64,000 nucleotides of DNA. Source: Crocosphaera watsonii WH 8501. GTDB taxonomy: Bacteria > Cyanobacteriota > Cyanobacteriia > Cyanobacteriales > Microcystaceae. Within the stretch, counting starts at the first letter, position 1; the number at the start of each line of letters is the position of its first letter. The notes under the pieces are model-generated. The model was not told where the DNA came from. It worked only from the letters and a program-made list of their open reading frames with translations, and made no database searches. Of this stretch, positions 36,722-45,070 are shown piece by piece. The stretch covers positions 124,001 through 188,000 of the forward strand of contig NZ_AADV02000002.1 in assembly GCF_000167195.1 (NCBI RefSeq), read 5' to 3'. A program made the position numbers and the translations under genes.

Positions 36722-37114
36722 TCAAACCCACTTCCTGTAAGGCTTCCGTGTTTGGCGATCGCGGATTTTGTGAGAAATTCGGGTATAATAGGTTGTAGAA
36801 GTAGAATAGTTACGGGAATTGTTATAGTATGTAGAAGAATTATTATGGGAACGACTAGGAGTTGAGGAACCCCTGCTAGATCCTGATCCCGATGAACTGC
36901 TAGAACTTCCAGAAGAAGAACGACTACTCGAACCAGAGGAACCCTTCTTGAATGATCCCCCTCCACTGCGTCCCCCACTGCTTCTTGCTTGTACTTCCTG
37001 TTGAGGTTTTAACCAACTATGAGAGGTGTTAGGTGCTTGTGGTAGTTCAATGGTGTTTATCGTGGCGATCGCTGCCACAGTTGTTAAAAATAATTTTGTT
37101 GTCTTTTGTAACAT
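36722..37114 (-). CDS. Small secreted Ser/Gly-rich protein
   Basis: A 130-residue protein with a signal peptide (KTTKLFLTTVAAIATINTIE). It then has an ARSSGGRSGGGSFKKG block and about 45 residues of Ser/Gly/Arg repeats, and ends with an Asn/Tyr/Ser/Thr-rich tail. The RSGGRxGGGSF start resembles the N-terminus of DUF1517-type thylakoid or secreted proteins in cyanobacteria, but the conserved C-terminal DUF1517 part is absent. It may therefore be truncated. It is divergent from the RNA methyltransferase gene. Confidence 0.55.
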   Translation of the reverse strand: MLQKTTKLFLTTVAAIATINTIELPQAPNTSHSWLKPQQEVQARSSGGRSGGGSFKKGSSGSSSRSSSGSSSSSSGSGSSRGSSTPSRSHNNSSTYYNNSRNYSTSTTYYTRISHKIRDRQTRKPYRKWV

Positions 37115-37261
37115 AATTGATCATTGTTTATCCCTACTACCATAAGAGTTCCCAAAAATCATCTACAAATTAAAATTTCGAATACGCTCAGTTTTAATAC
37201 CTCGACTAACTATTCCAATCTACTATATCTAACAATCAAATCCAAACAATTATTATTATTA

Positions 37262-38389
37262 ATGACGAATCAATATTTTGCTACCGTTGCCAGAGGTTTA
37301 GAAGAAATTGCTGCTAAAGAGTTAGAAAATTTAGGAGCAAAAAATGTTAATCCTGACTTTACAGGGGTTTATTTTGAAGGAGATAAAGCTTTATTATATA
37401 AAGTTAATATCTGGTCAAGAATTATTTTCCGTGTTTTAGTTCCTATTAACACTATTAATAGTAAAAATGCAGAAGAATTATATAAAAATGTAAAAAAAAT
37501 AAATTGGGCTGAACATTTACAAATTGATCAAACCTTTGCTATTAATTGTACAGGAAAAAATCAAGAATTAAACCATAGCCATTTTACCGCCTTACAGATT
37601 AAAAATGCCATAGTTGATCAACAAAGAGATCGTTATAATAGACGCTCAAATATTGATGTCAAAGATCCCGACATATTAATCAATGCTCATATTTATGATC
37701 ATCAATGTATCCTTAGTTTAGATAGTTCTGGAGAAAGTTTACATAGAAGAGGATATCGGCCAGCAATGGGGGATGCACCTCTAAAAGAAAGCTTAGCTGC
37801 TGCCCTATTAGAAATGGCAAACTGGACCCCTGATATTCCTTTTTTAGACCCCATGTGTGGCTCAGGAATTTTACCCATTGAAGCTGCCTTAAAAAGCTTA
37901 AATATTGCCCCCGGTTTATCGAGAAATCGTTTTAATTTTGAACAGTGGTCAGACTTTGATGCAGAATTATGTGATAGAATAATAGATGAGGCAATAGAGC
38001 AACAAAAACACGAATTAGACGCGCCCATTTTTGCTAGCGATCGCAACGTTGAAATGGTGAGACAAGCAAGGATAAACGCAAAAAAATGCGATGTAAACCA
38101 CCATCTTAAATTAACTCAAGTTGCCTTAGAAAATATTGAAGCACCCACGGATCATGGTATCATTATCTGTAACCCTCCCTACGGTAAACGGTTAGGTAAG
38201 TCTGAAGAATTAGGGTCATTATATAAACTATTAGGAGATATATTTAAACAGCGTTTTAAGGGTTGGACTGCTTATGTTTTAAGTGGAAACAAAGAACTAA
38301 CCAAAAAAGTTGGTTTAAGAACATCAGGACGTATTCCCGTGTATAACGGTTCTTTGCCTTGCACCTTACTTAAGTACGAGTTATATTAA
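37262..38389 (+). CDS. THUMP-domain class I RNA methyltransferase (RlmL/YcbY N-terminal type)
   Basis: A 375-residue protein from ATG 37262 (MTNQYFATVARGLEEIAAKEL). The N-terminal ferredoxin-like and THUMP domains bind RNA (residues about 1-155; GKNQELNHSHFTALQIKNAIVDQQ). The methyltransferase domain has FLDPMCGSGILPIEAAL as motif I and IICNPPYGKRLG (about residues 300-311) as the catalytic NPPY. Such enzymes make N2-methylguanine in 23S rRNA (G2445 in E. coli). The frame is open 46 codons upstream but this extension lacks similarity. Its end overlaps the convergent sulfotransferase gene by 20 bp. Confidence 0.92.
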   Translation: MTNQYFATVARGLEEIAAKELENLGAKNVNPDFTGVYFEGDKALLYKVNIWSRIIFRVLVPINTINSKNAEELYKNVKKINWAEHLQIDQTFAINCTGKNQELNHSHFTALQIKNAIVDQQRDRYNRRSNIDVKDPDILINAHIYDHQCILSLDSSGESLHRRGYRPAMGDAPLKESLAAALLEMANWTPDIPFLDPMCGSGILPIEAALKSLNIAPGLSRNRFNFEQWSDFDAELCDRIIDEAIEQQKHELDAPIFASDRNVEMVRQARINAKKCDVNHHLKLTQVALENIEAPTDHGIIICNPPYGKRLGKSEELGSLYKLLGDIFKQRFKGWTAYVLSGNKELTKKVGLRTSGRIPVYNGSLPCTLLKYELY

Positions 38390-39215
38390 CCCAATCTAAA
38401 GATGAATTTTTCACTGTTTCTTGAAAATTATCACAGGTTAAATCAACACCTAACCAACTTCCTAAAACGGCTAAATCTTCATCAAAAATAACTGTAAGTC
38501 TGTCAATATTTTCTGCTGTTAAATCAGGTTTTTTCTTAATTGTCCAGAGACTTCTTACCCAGGTGCGAAAGCTTTTAAGGATTAGTAAACGTCGTAATTG
38601 TTTTAATCCTGGTGTTTCCACAATAGCATCTCGCCAAGCACTTTTAATCATGCGTTGATTAGAAACATTACTAGCATTTAATTCCTGATACCATTGGGGT
38701 TTATCTTTATATCCAATAAAGCGGCAAATTCTTTCTAATTCTGTTTGTGGAGTGGTTAACATTCTCTCAAAAAAGATAGGTAAAACTCTCTCTTGGCCAA
38801 AAGTATCAAAATAGGGTTGTAATTGTTTAGTATACAAACTATATTCCAGCAATTCTGGATGTGGGTCAATACTTTCATTAATCCCAACAGAAATAACCCT
38901 TTGACTCCATTCATGAATATATTGAGAGACTAAACGATTAATCAGATGACGCATAACATAAATAAATTTAGCATCAGGTAGATATTTTTGTAGTCTTTCA
39001 ATAGTATGGGGATAGGTAGGGAGTTTCGTGTAATGAGTGCTAGACTCTCCAATTAAATCATTAATATTAGCCTCTTCAAAATGGGATAAATACCATTCTG
39101 ATCCCTTATTATATTCTTCATCATTACTAAAAAAATTAGGTTCTTTCAGTTCACTCATGAAAATTCCTGGCTGTTGGTTTAATTGTTCATGGAGGGAACT
39201 GGTAGCGCATTTCAT
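38370..39215 (-). CDS. Sulfotransferase family protein, start region frameshifted
   Basis: PAPS-dependent sulfotransferase, 281 residues as read from ATG 39215. The PAPS 5'-phosphosulfate loop is MKCATSSLHEQL. The 3'-phosphate motif region is DAKFIYVMRHLINRLVSQYIHEW, and RVLPIFFERMLTTPQTELERICRFIGY is typical of the C-terminal half. The conserved strand before the loop (PNFIIIGA) is encoded just upstream in the same frame. It is cut from its ATG (39250-39252) by a run of seven A (coding sense) where six would give MKKLPNFIIIGAMKCATS. The true start is therefore probably 39252. It probably sulfates a surface glycan; a glycosyltransferase gene overlaps it upstream. Confidence 0.82.
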   Translation of the reverse strand: MKCATSSLHEQLNQQPGIFMSELKEPNFFSNDEEYNKGSEWYLSHFEEANINDLIGESSTHYTKLPTYPHTIERLQKYLPDAKFIYVMRHLINRLVSQYIHEWSQRVISVGINESIDPHPELLEYSLYTKQLQPYFDTFGQERVLPIFFERMLTTPQTELERICRFIGYKDKPQWYQELNASNVSNQRMIKSAWRDAIVETPGLKQLRRLLILKSFRTWVRSLWTIKKKPDLTAENIDRLTVIFDEDLAVLGSWLGVDLTCDNFQETVKNSSLDWVNITRT

Positions 39216-39664
39216 GGCACCAATAATAATAAAATTAGGGAGTTTTTTTCATAACTACTAGGGGGTAAAATAGGTAATTGTAAAGGTTCTTTCCAGTTCA
39301 TCCAAATATCTTGTTCTTGATATTCACAAGTATGGGGTTGTTTATTGTTGATTAATTCTCGTATCCAAGCAATACTTCTTCCCAATAACCAACAAATATT
39401 AGCGAGCCAAAGACCAAATATGCCATAAAACTTAGCAAAATAGCGAGAACGAGACGCATATAGATAGGATCGGGGACGTTTACGCGCTTTGACATCAGAT
39501 TTTACTGAACCACTACCACGCCTAAGATGAACTACCCTAGCATAGGGCCAATGAAGAATATTCCATCCTGCATTTTTAGCAGAATGACAATAATCAACAT
39601 CATCAAAATACATGAAATAGCCTTCATCCATCAAACCTATTTGCTCAATAACCTCTTGTCTAAT
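39212..39664 (-). pseudogene. GT2 glycosyltransferase, C-terminal fragment
   Basis: About 150 residues of the end of a family-2 glycosyltransferase. LMDEGYFMYFDDVDYCHSAKNAGW is the acceptor-side ED(V)D motif of rhamnosyl/dTDP-sugar type transferases, followed by HLRRGSGSVKSD and a hydrophobic stretch. The N-terminal nucleotide-sugar binding half is missing, replaced by IS5-like copy E. A TTG in the IS end (39691) opens a hybrid frame adding MEKLFQQTL. The stop overlaps the sulfotransferase ATG (ATGA). Confidence 0.82.
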
Positions 39665-39666
39665 TA

Positions 39667-41357
39667 GGGTTTGCTGAAAAAGTTTCTCCAAAATTTATGC
39701 CACTTTTGACCAAGAATTTTCTGACAAATCAATAAGTTTTAGTACATAAAAATTGTTTAAAGTATAATCAAAATTAATGAAAGGCGGTTTAATGAGTTCC
39801 CCTGTTCTATTATTAGTAAATAAGGACAAAAAAAGCGACAAAAACTGCCTCAGAAGTTTAGAAAGATTGACAACTAAAAATGTAATAGCAATAGATGTAA
39901 TGGAGGTTTCAGGGAGTTTTGTCATCACGAGATTTAGGCTAAATCTTCGTTTAGCTTGTCCAAACTTTCCCTCAATAGCATTACGGAAGCATTCATCGGA
40001 GTGGGCTTGTTTCTTTTCTTCTTCACTGACATTTTTCGGAGGTCTTCCTAACTTCGGACCACTGATTCTTATCCCTCTTTCCTTACACCAATTTCTGTTT
40101 TCCCTAGTTCGATAAATTTTATCTACATGGACGGATTCGGGATAATAGCCAAACGTTTCTTTATACTTTTCTACTTGTTCTTTAAAATGACAAGATTCAT
40201 TGAAGTTTTCCCAACTTATTTTGTCTAGAAACACATAGTTATCTACACAGCTTACTGAGAGTTTAGCTCCAAACTCTATTGGTTTTCCTGCTTTTCCCCT
40301 CACTATTGGACGAATATGCGGTTGAGTTAAACTTACAATTCTTTGAGGAACACTCTGGGTCTTATTCTCCCACATTGACTGTTGTTGTTCATAAACTTTT
40401 TTGATAGTCTCTAGACAATTTTTCTGTCTTTTACTCAGATTTTCCAGGGAAGCCCCAGCTTGAATTAAGTCTTCTATATTTCCTAAATTTTTCTTAAGGT
40501 ATTTTAACTGTTTCCCGATAGCTTTTCTTCTTTCTTGATAAGATACTTTTCGTTTTTTAGCTACTTTTAAGTATTCCTTTCTAGCAATTATTCTAGAAGT
40601 TCTCGGCTTTTTTCTCAATTTTACTCTTAATGGTTTATAAAGATTATCTATTATTCTTTCTGTCTCAATTCTGGCTTGATTTAATATGCCTAAATCCGTT
40701 GGGTATTTGATGTCTGCTGGCGTACAAGTCGCATCTAAAATTAGTTTACCTTTGTTTTTTATTTTTTCTCCTTTTTCTTGGAGACAATCCTTTTTTTTTA
40801 CTTCTTTATCACTCTTGTCTATTTCTCTTTTTACTATTTTTTTATTGATTTTGTTTATCAATTCTCCATCAATTCTTTTCCTAAAATGAACTAGCATTGA
40901 AGATTCCAGTGGTGGCTCTTGTTGATAACAATTTAAACCTATAAAGTATTGTAGATAGGGATTTTCTCTAATCTGTTCTATAGTTTCTCTATCACTTGTT
41001 CCTAATTTTTCCTTAATAATTAATGTCCCTAATGCCATTCTAAATAGTTTGGCCGGCGCACCTTTTTCTGCTGAAAAAAGTTTAGCATATTCTTCCTCAA
41101 AATCATCCCAAGGTATCAACTCTGCCATGATTACCCAACGATTATTGGGGGACAATTTGCCCTCGAAAGGTAATTCAAATTTTTCTGGGGGCGGTAAAGG
41201 TTGCTCCTCTTTTCGATACATTTGTTCTTGACCAACAACTGGGAGGTGTTTCTACCAATTATAGCGGTTTGTAGCCGACAAAGCTGATCTTTTTTGCGAT
41301 CGCGAATATGGGTGTAACCTTTTAAAGAATAGGGTTTTGCTTTTATTCAGCAAACCC
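39667..41357 (-). mobile_element. IS5/IS1182-type insertion sequence, copy E (complete, 1691 bp)
   Basis: Ends GGGTTTGCTGAA and TTCAGCAAACCC, with TA at 39665-39666 and 41358-41359. It is flanked by a beheaded GT2 gene on the left and a 12-codon gene tail on the right. Nearest relative in the window is copy B. Confidence 0.92.
39695..41221 (-). CDS. IS5/IS1182-type DDE transposase, copy E
   Basis: A full-length 508-residue transposase with all three acidic residues. It shares the CTPADIK, SRIIARKE and CHFKEQ changes with copy B, so B and E derive from a common recent ancestor. Probably competent. Confidence 0.93.
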   Translation of the reverse strand: MYRKEEQPLPPPEKFELPFEGKLSPNNRWVIMAELIPWDDFEEEYAKLFSAEKGAPAKLFRMALGTLIIKEKLGTSDRETIEQIRENPYLQYFIGLNCYQQEPPLESSMLVHFRKRIDGELINKINKKIVKREIDKSDKEVKKKDCLQEKGEKIKNKGKLILDATCTPADIKYPTDLGILNQARIETERIIDNLYKPLRVKLRKKPRTSRIIARKEYLKVAKKRKVSYQERRKAIGKQLKYLKKNLGNIEDLIQAGASLENLSKRQKNCLETIKKVYEQQQSMWENKTQSVPQRIVSLTQPHIRPIVRGKAGKPIEFGAKLSVSCVDNYVFLDKISWENFNESCHFKEQVEKYKETFGYYPESVHVDKIYRTRENRNWCKERGIRISGPKLGRPPKNVSEEEKKQAHSDECFRNAIEGKFGQAKRRFSLNLVMTKLPETSITSIAITFLVVNLSKLLRQFLSLFLSLFTNNRTGELIKPPFINFDYTLNNFYVLKLIDLSENSWSKVA

Positions 41358-41393
41358 TACTTAGATATCTATATTGGAACCGAAACTGAATGA
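41358..41393 (+). pseudogene. 12-codon tail of an unidentified gene
   Basis: The frame open from the IS boundary reads YLDIYIGTETE and stops at TGA. It is the only trace of whatever gene the right side of copy E interrupts. Too short to identify. Confidence 0.3.
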
Positions 41394-41481
41394 AGCTATT
41401 TAATATTTAAAATTCCCTAAAAAGATGGAAAGAGAGTTTTTAAAATCACCTTAATTCTCTATTTTAGCTCTGGAGATATGT

Positions 41482-41502
41482 TTAGCGTAAAATTTACGCT
41501 AA
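41482..41502 (+). terminator. Terminator-like palindrome
   Basis: TTAGCGTA and TACGCTAA pair around five bases, followed by CAATTGTTTTTT. It may terminate transcription coming from the left. Confidence 0.5.
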
Positions 41503-41510
41503 CAATTGTT

Positions 41511-41800
41511 TTTTATCCAAAGTCCAATACGAGGCTTACTATAAACTTTTTGAAGCTTTAGGTTTGCCCCAAGTAGAAATTTCATGGCTAAATTCTAGTA
41601 AAGTTGCGCCTCCTCCAGAAGAGGATATCTTAAATTATGTAAATTTGAGAGATATATTAGAACAAATTAAGAAAGGTGAATCAGAGAAATTACTGAATCA
41701 ATTTACAAAATCTAAACCAGTTACAAGTTATCAATCAAATTCAAATTTCACGAAGCTAAAAAGCAAAGTAAAAAAGATAATCTCTGTTATCAGAGAATAA
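41511..41800 (+). pseudogene. Degraded gene, C-terminal end only
   Basis: An open frame without a good start (open from 41486; a TTG at 41564 is the only usable-looking codon). It reads VQYEAYYKLFEALGLPQVEI, then SWLNSSKVAPPPEEDILNYV and a Lys-rich end KSKVKKIISVIRE. It resembles the C-terminal part of an enzyme rather than a stand-alone protein; I do not recognise the family. It overlaps the end of the convergent fetB-like gene by 11 bp. Confidence that it was once coding is moderate. Confidence 0.4.
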
Positions 41801-42575
41801 ATTTTTTTAACTGTGCTTGTTCATTAAAACAGCGACGATATACGCCTTCTGTCACCAGAATAGCGGTTAAAATATTGGTCAACATAATCATAAATAAAAT
41901 TAAAATTTGATAAGAGGCTGCATTTAAAGGGTTGTTTCCTGCTAACACCTGGCCGGTAAACATTCCTGGTAAACTAACCATCCCTACCACCATCATTTGG
42001 TTTAAGGTAGGAATTAAACTAACTCTAATAGCTTCTTTTCGATAACTAGCGATGGCCTCTTTAGGAGTTGCCCCTAAAGATAAATAGGTTTCCACCTCAA
42101 GTTGGTTATGAGAGATGGTGCTAATAAGACGTTCCCCCGATAAAGAAGCACTATTCATAGCATTTCCCAGTATCATGCCTGTTAAGGGAATTAAATACTG
42201 AGGAGAATACCAAGCTTCCGGCTGGATAATCAAAGCGAGGGCATAACTAATGGTTAAACCACTACTCACCAATAACGATACCCAAACCAGAGGAAAAAGT
42301 CCCTTAATCTTTTGAGAAATGCGGTTACGGGAGACTTGGGTAGCAATGGTTAACATTACCCCTAAAATGAATAGAACAGGGATAGGATGGTTTAATTCAA
42401 AGATGGCAGTGATAACATAACCCACCACCAACAGTTGAAGTAGCGATCGCCCCGTGGCTAAAAAAAGTTGTCCTTCTAGGCCCAACCGTTGCCAGTTGGA
42501 CAAAACCATAGCAATAGCCATGATAGCCAAAGACCACCCCAAATCTAAAAAATCAAGTTCAATTGCACTACCCAA
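41790..42575 (-). CDS. UPF0014 membrane protein, FetB-like ABC permease
   Basis: A 261-residue protein with seven hydrophobic segments and the UPF0014 signatures GMILGNAMNSASLSGERL and ATPKEAIASYRKEAIRVSLIPTLNQM, then GMVSLPGMFTGQVLAG. In E. coli FetB is the permease of a putative iron exporter; plant STAR2/ALS3 proteins are related. The partner ATPase (FetA) is not adjacent. The thioredoxin-like gene is 26 bp upstream on the same strand, so they may be one transcript. Confidence 0.87.
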   Translation of the reverse strand: MGSAIELDFLDLGWSLAIMAIAMVLSNWQRLGLEGQLFLATGRSLLQLLVVGYVITAIFELNHPIPVLFILGVMLTIATQVSRNRISQKIKGLFPLVWVSLLVSSGLTISYALALIIQPEAWYSPQYLIPLTGMILGNAMNSASLSGERLISTISHNQLEVETYLSLGATPKEAIASYRKEAIRVSLIPTLNQMMVVGMVSLPGMFTGQVLAGNNPLNAASYQILILFMIMLTNILTAILVTEGVYRRCFNEQAQLKKFIL

Positions 42576-42601
42576 TAGATAATTCTCCCCAGTTGTTTAG
42601 C

Positions 42602-43186
42602 TTACCCACCAAAATAAGGGGGCTCATTACCCGCTTTCCATTTGATGTTACAGCCGATACTAGGCTTTTGTTGAGTATAAACCTTTCTATCTAGTAAAAC
42701 CTCTTCTATGGCTGCTTTTAAGTCCTTTCCAGTAACAGGAACATCATTACCGGGACGACTATCATCGAACTGTCCACGATAAACTAAGGTATTGTTGCTA
42801 TCAAATAAGAAAAAATCAGGAGTACAAGCAGCAGTATAAGCTTTAGCAACTTCTTGGCTTTCATCGTAACAGAAAGGAAAATTAAAACCTAATGTTGCTG
42901 CCATTTCTTTCATTTTGTCAGGGGCATCACCGGGGTGAGTAGTGATATCGTTGGAACTAATAGCTACAACACCTAAACCTTTATCTACATATTCTTTTCC
43001 TACGGCTGCTAGGGCATCCTGAAGATGTTTAACGAAAGGACAATGAACACAAATAAACATTACTAATAAAGCTTTTTTGTCCGTAAAGGTATCGAGAGAA
43101 ATCTTATTACCTGATACTGCATCTTCTAAAGAAAAATCAGGGGTTTTTGTCCCCAAAGGTAACATAGTAGAAAGGGTCTTTACCAT
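42602..43186 (-). CDS. Thioredoxin-fold redox protein (AhpC/TSA-like)
   Basis: A 194-residue redoxin. FICVHCPFVKHLQDAL carries a CxxC site (C-V-H-C) after a beta strand, and VAISSNDITTHPGDAPDKMKEMA is typical of this cyanobacterial/bacterial subgroup. CTPDFFLFDSNNTLVYRGQFDDSRPGN is the cis-Pro region and following loop. The C-terminus SIGCNIKWKAGNEPPYF contains a further conserved Cys. It is probably a cytosolic peroxidase- or thiol reductase-like protein; no signal peptide is seen. Start ATG 43186 has an AGGAG-like site at 43195-43199 on the opposite strand. Confidence 0.88.
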   Translation of the reverse strand: MVKTLSTMLPLGTKTPDFSLEDAVSGNKISLDTFTDKKALLVMFICVHCPFVKHLQDALAAVGKEYVDKGLGVVAISSNDITTHPGDAPDKMKEMAATLGFNFPFCYDESQEVAKAYTAACTPDFFLFDSNNTLVYRGQFDDSRPGNDVPVTGKDLKAAIEEVLLDRKVYTQQKPSIGCNIKWKAGNEPPYFGG

Positions 43187-43323
43187 GATAATAACTCCTA
43201 GTTAATTATAGACAATTTACAACAGTTATTGATTTTACAGGTTCACAGTCTCGAAGACTGGGTTAAGGTTTGCTTCGGCAATGAAAATGCTATACTTACA
43301 ATTATACCTTTTATATAGGGTTA

Positions 43324-43442
43324 TATAGCGTTTCTCGGACTCAATATGTACACCTAATATCAAGCCTCCGAACTCCGAACTCCGAACTCCGAACTCCGAA
43401 CACTAGAAAACTGTGTACCTCACAAGTATGAGAAGTGCTATA
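43324..43442. repeat. MITE-like element with TATAGC termini, copy 2
   Basis: It starts TATAGCGTTTCTCGGACT and ends with TATAGCACTTCTCATACT in inverted orientation, the same ends as at 11301-11407. The interior differs: it holds five tandem CTCCGAA units. Its right end contributes the TAG stop codon of the adjacent TPR gene. Confidence 0.6.
43366..43400. repeat. Short tandem repeat CTCCGAA x5
   Basis: Five perfect heptamers. Two further units occur at 19204-19219 (ACTCCGAACTCCGAA) upstream of dnaK. Confidence 0.85.
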
Positions 43443-44526
43443 GTTGTTTTAACAAGTCATCCACCTTTTTTATTCCTTCTGTGTTATCGTACTCTTGATA
43501 GAGCTTTTTAGCATAATCGAGGGCTTTTTTTGCTTCTCCATTCCTATTTCTTTCTTTAAAAGCCATACCTAAATAATAATAAGGTTCTGGATTTTGAGGT
43601 ATAATTTCGATTAAATCTTGATAGGTAATAGTTGCTCCTAAATAATCTTTTTGTGCCAACTGAATTCTGCCAACTCCTGCAAAAGCTTCTGGATTTTTTC
43701 TGTTAAAAAATGAAACGCTACGATAGATATTCAGTGCTTCATCTAGATTATCTTGAACTTCATAAATACGGGCAATTTTTAACTGAACTTTAATATTTCT
43801 GGGATCAACTCTTTCTGCTCTTTTTAGGTGTTCCTTTCCTAATTCTAGTTGACCTTGTTGTAGATAAGCAGTAGCCAATAATAATCTTAAATCTACATCA
43901 CGGGGAAAACGTTGAACTGCATTGCCTAAATATTGTAAAGCTTGATCCAGTTGTTTTTGTTGTAAGAGAGAAGAACCCATAATAGCAAAAGCTTCGGGAT
44001 TATTTGGATCAAGGGCGATCACTCTTTTGTAAGCTTCTGCTGCCCCTTCATAATCTTCTTGGCGGAGTAAAACAACACCTAAACCAATATAACTTTTAAC
44101 AAATTTAGGGTTTAGTTGAATAGCATAATAATAGGCAGAAGCTGCGTTATTATTATCTCCAACATTAGCTAAGCTATCCCCTAAAGCATAATAGAAATTA
44201 GGGTTACTCGAATCAAGAGAAAGGGCTTTTTGATAATATTTTACTGCTGCTGAATGGTTACCCTGTTTACTGTGTAAATAACCGATTCCTGAAAATATTT
44301 TAGCGTTATCAGTGTCTAAACTGGCGGCCTGTTGATAGATAGCGATCGCCCGTTGATAGTCTCTCTTATCTACATGATCTCTCCCTCGGCGTAATAAATC
44401 ATCTAATTGTTTCTCGCGAGGGGTTTGTGATACAAGTAAAGGTAAATCAGTAGAAGCCAAAACAGGGGGAACAATACTGCTGAAAATAAGGGTTGTGAGT
44501 AAAGAGAGAGTAAGTTTAGAAATCAT
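43438..44526 (-). CDS. Secreted/periplasmic TPR-repeat protein
   Basis: A 362-residue protein from ATG 44526 (MISKLTLSLLTTLIFSSIVPPVLAS, a signal peptide). ATG codons upstream to 44589 are possible but would bury the signal sequence. About nine tetratricopeptide repeats follow, for example YQRAIAIYQQAASLDTDNAKIFSG and HSAAVKYYQKALSLDSSNPNFYYALG. It ends KKVDDLLKQL, with the TAG stop lying inside a MITE-like repeat. It is probably a scaffold in the periplasm or thylakoid lumen. It lies 8 bp plus the leader after psb27 on the same strand. Confidence 0.85.
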   Translation of the reverse strand: MISKLTLSLLTTLIFSSIVPPVLASTDLPLLVSQTPREKQLDDLLRRGRDHVDKRDYQRAIAIYQQAASLDTDNAKIFSGIGYLHSKQGNHSAAVKYYQKALSLDSSNPNFYYALGDSLANVGDNNNAASAYYYAIQLNPKFVKSYIGLGVVLLRQEDYEGAAEAYKRVIALDPNNPEAFAIMGSSLLQQKQLDQALQYLGNAVQRFPRDVDLRLLLATAYLQQGQLELGKEHLKRAERVDPRNIKVQLKIARIYEVQDNLDEALNIYRSVSFFNRKNPEAFAGVGRIQLAQKDYLGATITYQDLIEIIPQNPEPYYYLGMAFKERNRNGEAKKALDYAKKLYQEYDNTEGIKKVDDLLKQL

Positions 44527-44596
44527 AGCTTTTATTAAATGGGAGTAAAAAAAGGTTTGAAGAATCAAACCTTGCAACATTATAGACAAAAAAATT

Positions 44597-45001
44597 TTAA
44601 ATGCCTCGTTTGATAGCCACTTCAGCTTGCTTAAATTCCTGTTTTAAGCGTTTTTTCAACTTTTCAGGTAGGGGACGATTTCCATAGGAAGTATAGTAAC
44701 CTGCAAGGGAATTTAATGCCGTCTGCATGGTGGTGAAGGAACGAAGTCCTCCAGACTCTCCATTGCGTCGATAGCGAGAAATATAATCATTAATTTGTTC
44801 TTTGGCTAAAGATTTGATCTCTTGCTTGTTCTCAGCATCATTAGGTAGATCGAGGGCAGTGGTTAAAGTTTCGATAACTGCTAAGGTATCTTCGCTATAA
44901 TTACCAGAGAGTCCGCTTGAACTATTACCACATCCTGTTAAAGTAACCACAGCCACTAAAACTAAGGCTAGAATACGAGATAAGGCAGATTTGAAAAACA
45001 T
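44597..45001 (-). CDS. psb27: Photosystem II assembly lipoprotein Psb27
   Basis: A 134-residue protein with a lipoprotein signal (RILALVLVAVVTLTGCGN, lipobox LTGC). The mature four-helix domain has the family's typical blocks DTLAVIETLTTALDLPNDA, INDYISRYRRN, and LNSLAGYYTSYGNRPLPEKLKKRLKQEF. Psb27 binds CP43 on the lumenal side of assembling or repairing photosystem II that lacks the oxygen-evolving cluster. Length and motifs are normal and the gene appears intact. Confidence 0.95.
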   Translation of the reverse strand: MFFKSALSRILALVLVAVVTLTGCGNSSSGLSGNYSEDTLAVIETLTTALDLPNDAENKQEIKSLAKEQINDYISRYRRNGESGGLRSFTTMQTALNSLAGYYTSYGNRPLPEKLKKRLKQEFKQAEVAIKRGI

Positions 45002-45070
45002 AAGTTGTTAATACAATGAAACAATTCTAGATTTTCCCTATCCTATCCTAGAAGGGGTAACAGAGTGAAG

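Noticed and set aside
36667-36978. 103-residue frame overlapping the Ser/Gly-rich protein
   Set aside because: Shadow of the repeat-rich gene; no signal peptide, no conserved pattern.
41564-41800. 78-residue frame as a complete small gene
   Set aside because: Coding-like sequence continues upstream of its TTG without a start, so it is better described as the end of a degraded gene.
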